DNA of 64,000 nt from Hirudo medicinalis (lineage: Eukaryota; Annelida; Clitellata; Hirudinida; Hirudinidae). Numbering within the stretch: position 1 is the stretch's first letter; every line of letters starts with the position of its first letter. Location: NCBI GenBank assembly GCA_011800805.1, contig MPNW01000194.1:41724-105723 (forward strand), in the 5' to 3' direction. The position numbers and the translations under genes were made by a program. Below the pieces are notes generated by a model that saw nothing but the letters and a program-made list of their open reading frames with translations, made no database searches and was not told the DNA's origin. Shown here one piece after another: positions 60,429 to 64,000 of this stretch.

Positions 60429-61523
60429 TTGGTGAAAGCCGCCGCAGCACAACTTCATTCTCATAGAACAGCTGACGCGATGGCTGACGTCCTGATGACC
60501 ACAAATATTCTTTGTGAACCTACTATTCAGTCACATTCGAACCGAACTGATAATAAAATTATGAACGACAGGTACGTGTTCCAGTCCGTAGTCGGAGAGG
60601 GAACTTTTGGTCAAACCATAAAAGCCCTCGATACTCGGACAAACGTCAAAGTAGCCGTGAAATACATCAAGGATATCATTAATGCCAGCATGGAGGAAAT
60701 ACATAACGAAATCCAAATGCTCAGGGTATTAAACTGCTCCACTAACAGGGGCAGGGAAACCGTCGTTGCTATGATGGACTGGTTCGAGAAGGACGGCCAT
60801 CCGTGCTATGTCTTCGAATATCTCTCCTGTACACTGGACGGACTTTTGAAGAACAAGAAACTGAACGGGTCAGAATTGAGGTACATCGGACACGCTCTGA
60901 CGATGTCGGCGGCTTTCCTCTCCTCCATGGGAATCGTCCATGGTGACTTAAAACCCGAGAACGTCATGTTCAACGAATTGGGCGAACTGAAAGTAGTAGA
61001 TTTTGGAATGTCCTTCTATGAAAACAATCCCAATTGCGACTTATGCCAAACTCGAACTTACAGGGCGCCCGAAGTCTGTTTGTACCTCAAGTTCGGTTGC
61101 GCAGTCGACGTTTGGAGCATAGGGTGCATAATGGCAGAGTGCTACAGTAGGAAGCCTCTCCTCAAAAGTAGAAACGAGCTCCAACATTTCCAAATGATGG
61201 CAGAGATCTTCGGAATGCTTCCCGACGAAATGATCGAAAACTGTCCCGTCAAGTCTGGATATTTCACAAAGGTCTACGGAATCTGGCAAATCAAAGACAG
61301 CGGTCACCGCTTTTCTGGACAGTCGACAAAATCCATTTCGTCGGCTCTACGCATCAAGAATAATACCCCAAATGAGATCCTCTTTGTCGATCTGCTCGAG
61401 AAGATGCTTGCCATTTGTCCCAGTTCGAGAATAACAGCCTCTGATGCATTGAAGCATCCATTCATCTCAGAATTTTCTGGCGGAAGAAATGGACGAATCG
61501 AACTGCCCTCATCTTTATCTTAA
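60429..61523 (+). CDS. Intronless DYRK-like CMGC protein kinase
   Basis: One uninterrupted 364-aa frame. The kinase domain spans about 49-346: Gly loop VGEGTFGQ (55-62), VAVK with Lys78, catalytic loop HGDLKPEN (171-178; HGD where DYRKs have HCD), DFG at 191-193, APE at 213-215, DVWSIGC (227-233) and a closing RITASDALKHPF. VVDFGMSFYE and the YRAPEV context are nearest to DYRK, then HIPK and CLK. The activation segment reads CDLCQTRTYRAPE, so the YxY whose second tyrosine DYRKs self-phosphorylate is CxC-like (Cys203/Cys206). All catalytic residues are present. The lack of introns, unlike its neighbours, suggests a retrocopy that kept its frame. Start at 60429 or an in-frame ATG at 60480. Long extra domains of true DYRKs are missing. 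Confidence 0.85.
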   Translation: MVKAAAAQLHSHRTADAMADVLMTTNILCEPTIQSHSNRTDNKIMNDRYVFQSVVGEGTFGQTIKALDTRTNVKVAVKYIKDIINASMEEIHNEIQMLRVLNCSTNRGRETVVAMMDWFEKDGHPCYVFEYLSCTLDGLLKNKKLNGSELRYIGHALTMSAAFLSSMGIVHGDLKPENVMFNELGELKVVDFGMSFYENNPNCDLCQTRTYRAPEVCLYLKFGCAVDVWSIGCIMAECYSRKPLLKSRNELQHFQMMAEIFGMLPDEMIENCPVKSGYFTKVYGIWQIKDSGHRFSGQSTKSISSALRIKNNTPNEILFVDLLEKMLAICPSSRITASDALKHPFISEFSGGRNGRIELPSSLS

Positions 61524-62339
61524 ACCACCATCAGAGTCCACATTGGAACTAGGCTCTGTAAATACTTGTACATGTACTGCAGAAAAAAACTGAATTCTCA
61601 AATGAGCCAAGACATGTTTAAGGAACTGGCGCAGAAGCCTGTGGGCCTCCATCTGGGTAAATCCGGCGCTGAGTACTTGCATTTTAAAATAATAATTCCA
61701 GTAAACTTATAACTATGGAGGCTGTTTAAATATTTATATCATTGTGATGGTAAATGTTTGCCAATTTTTGAAGAAAATAAACTTTATAATAAAGAGATGT
61801 GCAATAAATAAATATAATTTACGTTATTGTTGTATGTTATTCTCAGGTTTTCAAATAAATTTAATTTACAATAATATCATCTACTAATGACATCTTTCAA
61901 ATTAAATAAAAATTTAAAATACAACGAAATACAAGTTATTACAAAGTTGACTATATTTATCTTCAAACATTAGTTGATCTATCAAAGTTGCAGACTGAAA
62001 TGAAACCAGTGCGCAATTTGCATATCTCTATAATGGCTGCGTGTGATCGTCTGCGAATTGTCCTATTAATCCTCGACTTTAAATGAATTAAGAATCCGAA
62101 TCTTGGGAAGTAACGGTGTCGCAGTAATAGTATTTTGTTATTAGTAATTCGGCTCAGGATGGTTTAAATAGGAGTCGAATCAGCCAAATGTATGTTTAGG
62201 TTTGCTAATTCATTTGGGTAATTGAATTTATTGTGATTTAAATTACAGACACATTTGACAGTCTGAAGCTACTGTTCGAATATTTTTCCATGATGTTAAA
62301 ACAAAGTATCGACGAATACCTGCTATAAATCTGTATATT
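61524..62339. other. 3' flank of the kinase gene and A+T-rich gap
   Basis: AATAAA at 61777-61782 is a likely poly(A) signal about 255 nt past the kinase stop. Nothing else recognisable. Confidence 0.45.
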
Positions 62340-62699
62340 TGAAAGAAGTGGATATTCATAGAATATTCGACATATTTGACAGTGATAAGATGTGATAGAT
62401 GCCAGATTTGAAAGGCGTCGTTAGTGCTGTCTATGACTTATTGGGGAAACCTATATCTGAAAAACAGGTCAATGATGAAGTCAAGATTTCCCAATCCGGT
62501 TGTGGCGTCTTTATGAAGGCAATAATCTGTTAAAATAAAATGTTTTGATAATTGATAATATGGTTCGATATTCATGTCGTCCAAGGAGCTTGACTATTTA
62601 TAAAGAATACAAAATGTCACAATGTGTAACATCACATACATATAACATAACATACTCATAAATTCAAAATTTGGCTTTGACCAGTTCATTAATTTAGGA

Positions 62700-63297
62700 G
62701 GTATACTAAAATTAAGGGTGCTTGTAACCTTTTACACCACTTTATACACCGGATACTGTTGGAATCGATGGCCTTTGCACTCTCTTGGCTACAATCTTAC
62801 CTTTCCAATATAACCCAATATGTAAAGTTTGGCGACCACTCCTCCACTCCAGTTGAACTTCTTGCTGGCGTTCCTCGGGGCCTGTCCTGGAACCTTTGCT
62901 TTTCACAACCTACACTTCACCTTTGTCCAACATCATTCATGATTTCCGGAAATCTGCTGAGGTGCACGTATGCCATCAATGATTGGCATCTCGTTAACTT
63001 TCAACTGAATCCGCAGAAATCCGAAATCGTGTTCATCGGCACACCTGGCTGCCTCAAAAATCTGTCTCCTCCATCTTCCATAAACGTCGTTGGCACTCTC
63101 CTCCCTTCCTCTAAAACCTTCTACTCTTAAATTCCTTGGTGTTACTTTTGATTCTCACCTCAGCTTTAATGAACATTCCTCCTCCATTGCCAAATCTTAT
63201 AATCACCTCATCTGGGCAATTCGTCATATTTGTTCACTCCTCTCCATCGACACAACTTCTGTCCTCGCTCATAATTTTGTTCTCTCTCGCCTGGACC
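62700..63297 (+). mobile_element. LINE reverse-transcriptase fragment, same family as 11637-14170
   Basis: Reads LSWLQSYLSNITQYVKFGDH, then STPVELLAGVPRG (reverse transcriptase block), AINDWHLVNFQLNPQKSEIV and, in another frame, KFLGVTFDSHLSFNEHSSSI. AINDWHLVNF, NPQKSEI and NHLIW are shared with the 11.6-14.2 kb LINE. The catalytic box is missing through an internal deletion around 62930-62960. It is cut at VLSRLD by the element end at 63298. Confidence 0.7.
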
Positions 63298-63420
63298 AGT
63301 GGCGGATTTAGGGGGGCCCACACACTCCCATCTAGCAAAATTAATCCTGCTCTCCTGGCATCACTTTTAATTAATTTTATCTAATGATAATTATCATTAG
63401 ATTGAAGGTGCAATTTTGGA
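63298..63420 (+). mobile_element. Single end of the CAG/CTG-ended element inside the LINE
   Basis: CAGTGGCGGATTTAGGGG at 63298 is identical to the left end of copy 1 (16751). It breaks the LINE frame exactly after SRLD. The other end is not seen, so it is deleted or internally rearranged. A perfect 24-bp palindrome at 63379-63402 (half-site atctaatgataa) follows. Confidence 0.5.
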
Positions 63421-63476
63421 AAGCACAAGTTACTCTATAGCATTTGTTGAAGTTATTTTTTATTTATTTATTCATT

Positions 63477-63516
63477 TGGTTAAAGTCCGTTGCATAACTA
63501 AGATGATTTGGACTTT
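63477..63516 (+). repeat. Dispersed repeat shared with 25735-25775
   Basis: ggttaaagtccgttgcataa followed by ctaagatgatttggac; the same string occurs in a HECTD1 intron. Both copies follow tttattta-type simple sequence. Confidence 0.55.
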
Positions 63517-63708
63517 TTGAAGTTCATTTATATACCATTTACTTAAAACTTTTTCTTTGGCAGTTAAAGGGTTTTATAAAAGAGGTGGACAAAAATAAAG
63601 GTGGCAGGATTAATAAGAAGGAGTTCGCCAAATATGCCAAGAATTATTAGTAATTCAAACATCGAGAGATGTTGTGCCATATATGAATGATAACTAAATG
63701 AAAATCAT

Positions 63709-63963
63709 TCAACGATGTAATCTCCAATGTTTTAGTTTTAATATTTTTTTAGCATAAAAATGCTCTAAATTCATCATTTTTTCGGGCTGGAAAACTTTTA
63801 AAACGAGGTCTTTTAAAACTTCGAGCGGTTTTTTCTTTGACTCCGAGACAACATGTCTCGCATGTTTGTGGTCCATTTGAATAAGGCTAGCCGGTTGAGA
63901 AAATCCAATGCTAAAAAGCCTAGGCGATGTGATGCAGCCGGTTCTTGATTTCACATCAAACAT
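63709..63963 (-). CDS. Small unidentified ORF or last exon of a gene from beyond the right edge
   Basis: 84 codons from ATG 63963 (MFDVKSRTGCITSPRLFS) to a stop at 63709, ending KKILKLKHWRLHR. The middle (KKPLEVLKDLVLKVFQPEKM) looks helical and protein-like. G+C is slightly above the local level. I do not recognise it. It is convergent with the EF-hand remnant. Confidence 0.35.
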   Translation of the reverse strand: MFDVKSRTGCITSPRLFSIGFSQPASLIQMDHKHARHVVSESKKKPLEVLKDLVLKVFQPEKMMNLEHFYAKKILKLKHWRLHR

Positions 63964-64000
63964 TTACAGAATTAAACCAATTTAGGCTCATTATATTCCC

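Larger units (their letters stand above)
62340..63648 (+). pseudogene. Broken EF-hand protein gene with a LINE in its intron
   Basis: 62346-62525 reads VDIHRIFDIFDSDKM, then two stops (TGA TAG at about 62390), then MPDLKGVVSAVYDLLGKPIS and EKQVNDEVK: an EF-hand with the stops inside the calcium loop. 63563-63648 (after acceptor ggcag) reads LKGFIKEVDKNKGGRINKKE and FAKYAKNY, a second EF-hand loop with a proper stop at 63646-63648. The spacing fits a calmodulin/troponin-C-like two-hand pair with an intron between. The LINE at about 62700-63297 fills that intron. The stops argue for a pseudogene; a start exon was not found. Confidence 0.5.

Noticed and set aside
1..64000. CRISPR arrays, operons or prokaryotic features
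   Set aside because: Spliced animal genes throughout; no regularly spaced repeats.

Overview
This is a eukaryotic nuclear window, about two thirds A+T. Genes are split by many short GT-AG introns (mostly 70-500 bp), exons resemble conserved animal proteins, and gaps are full of degraded transposons. Five genes are clearly animal: SON, HECTD1, SNAPC4, RPF2 and a DM-domain (DMRT) factor; a RIM-binding-protein-like gene and a DYRK-like kinase add to this. HECTD1 is very close to vertebrate HECTD1, so the lineage is slowly evolving. I would call it an invertebrate animal, probably aquatic, but cannot name the phylum. Two isolated N positions (56013, 58669) show this is a draft assembly.

Layout: 476-5329 (-) SON, running off the left edge before its dsRNA-binding domain; 6215-15013 (+) a 17-exon coiled-coil/FN3/SH3 gene, divergent from SON, with a decayed LINE in one intron and a nested hAT-type element in another; 15014-20133 a repeat-rich gap; 20134-36608 (+) HECTD1, about 43 coding exons; 38247-43151 (-) SNAPC4; 46341-48214 (-) an unresolved coding-like block; 48215-49825 (+) DMRT-like gene; 49826-55423 noncoding DNA with a MITE, a Tc1-remnant element and a miniature LTR retrotransposon; 55424-57929 (-) RPF2; 58672-59434 (+) the tail of an RLE-type non-LTR retrotransposon; 60429-61523 (+) an intronless DYRK-like kinase; 62340-63648 (+) a broken EF-hand gene carrying a LINE fragment; 63709-63963 (-) a small unidentified ORF.

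The genes form no pathway. They cover splicing (SON), ubiquitin ligation (HECTD1), snRNA transcription (SNAPC4), ribosome assembly (RPF2), sex/neural-type transcription (DMRT) and signalling. The most unusual material is mobile: two copies of an element with CAG...CTG ends and perfect 8-bp target duplications (a hAT-like signature) that carry a Tc1-type transposase remnant, one of them sitting inside a MITE that has an uninterrupted relative elsewhere in the window; a miniature LTR element; and an RLE retrotransposon tail. I found no clear new gene system. Exon borders were read by eye from splice signals and reading-frame continuity.
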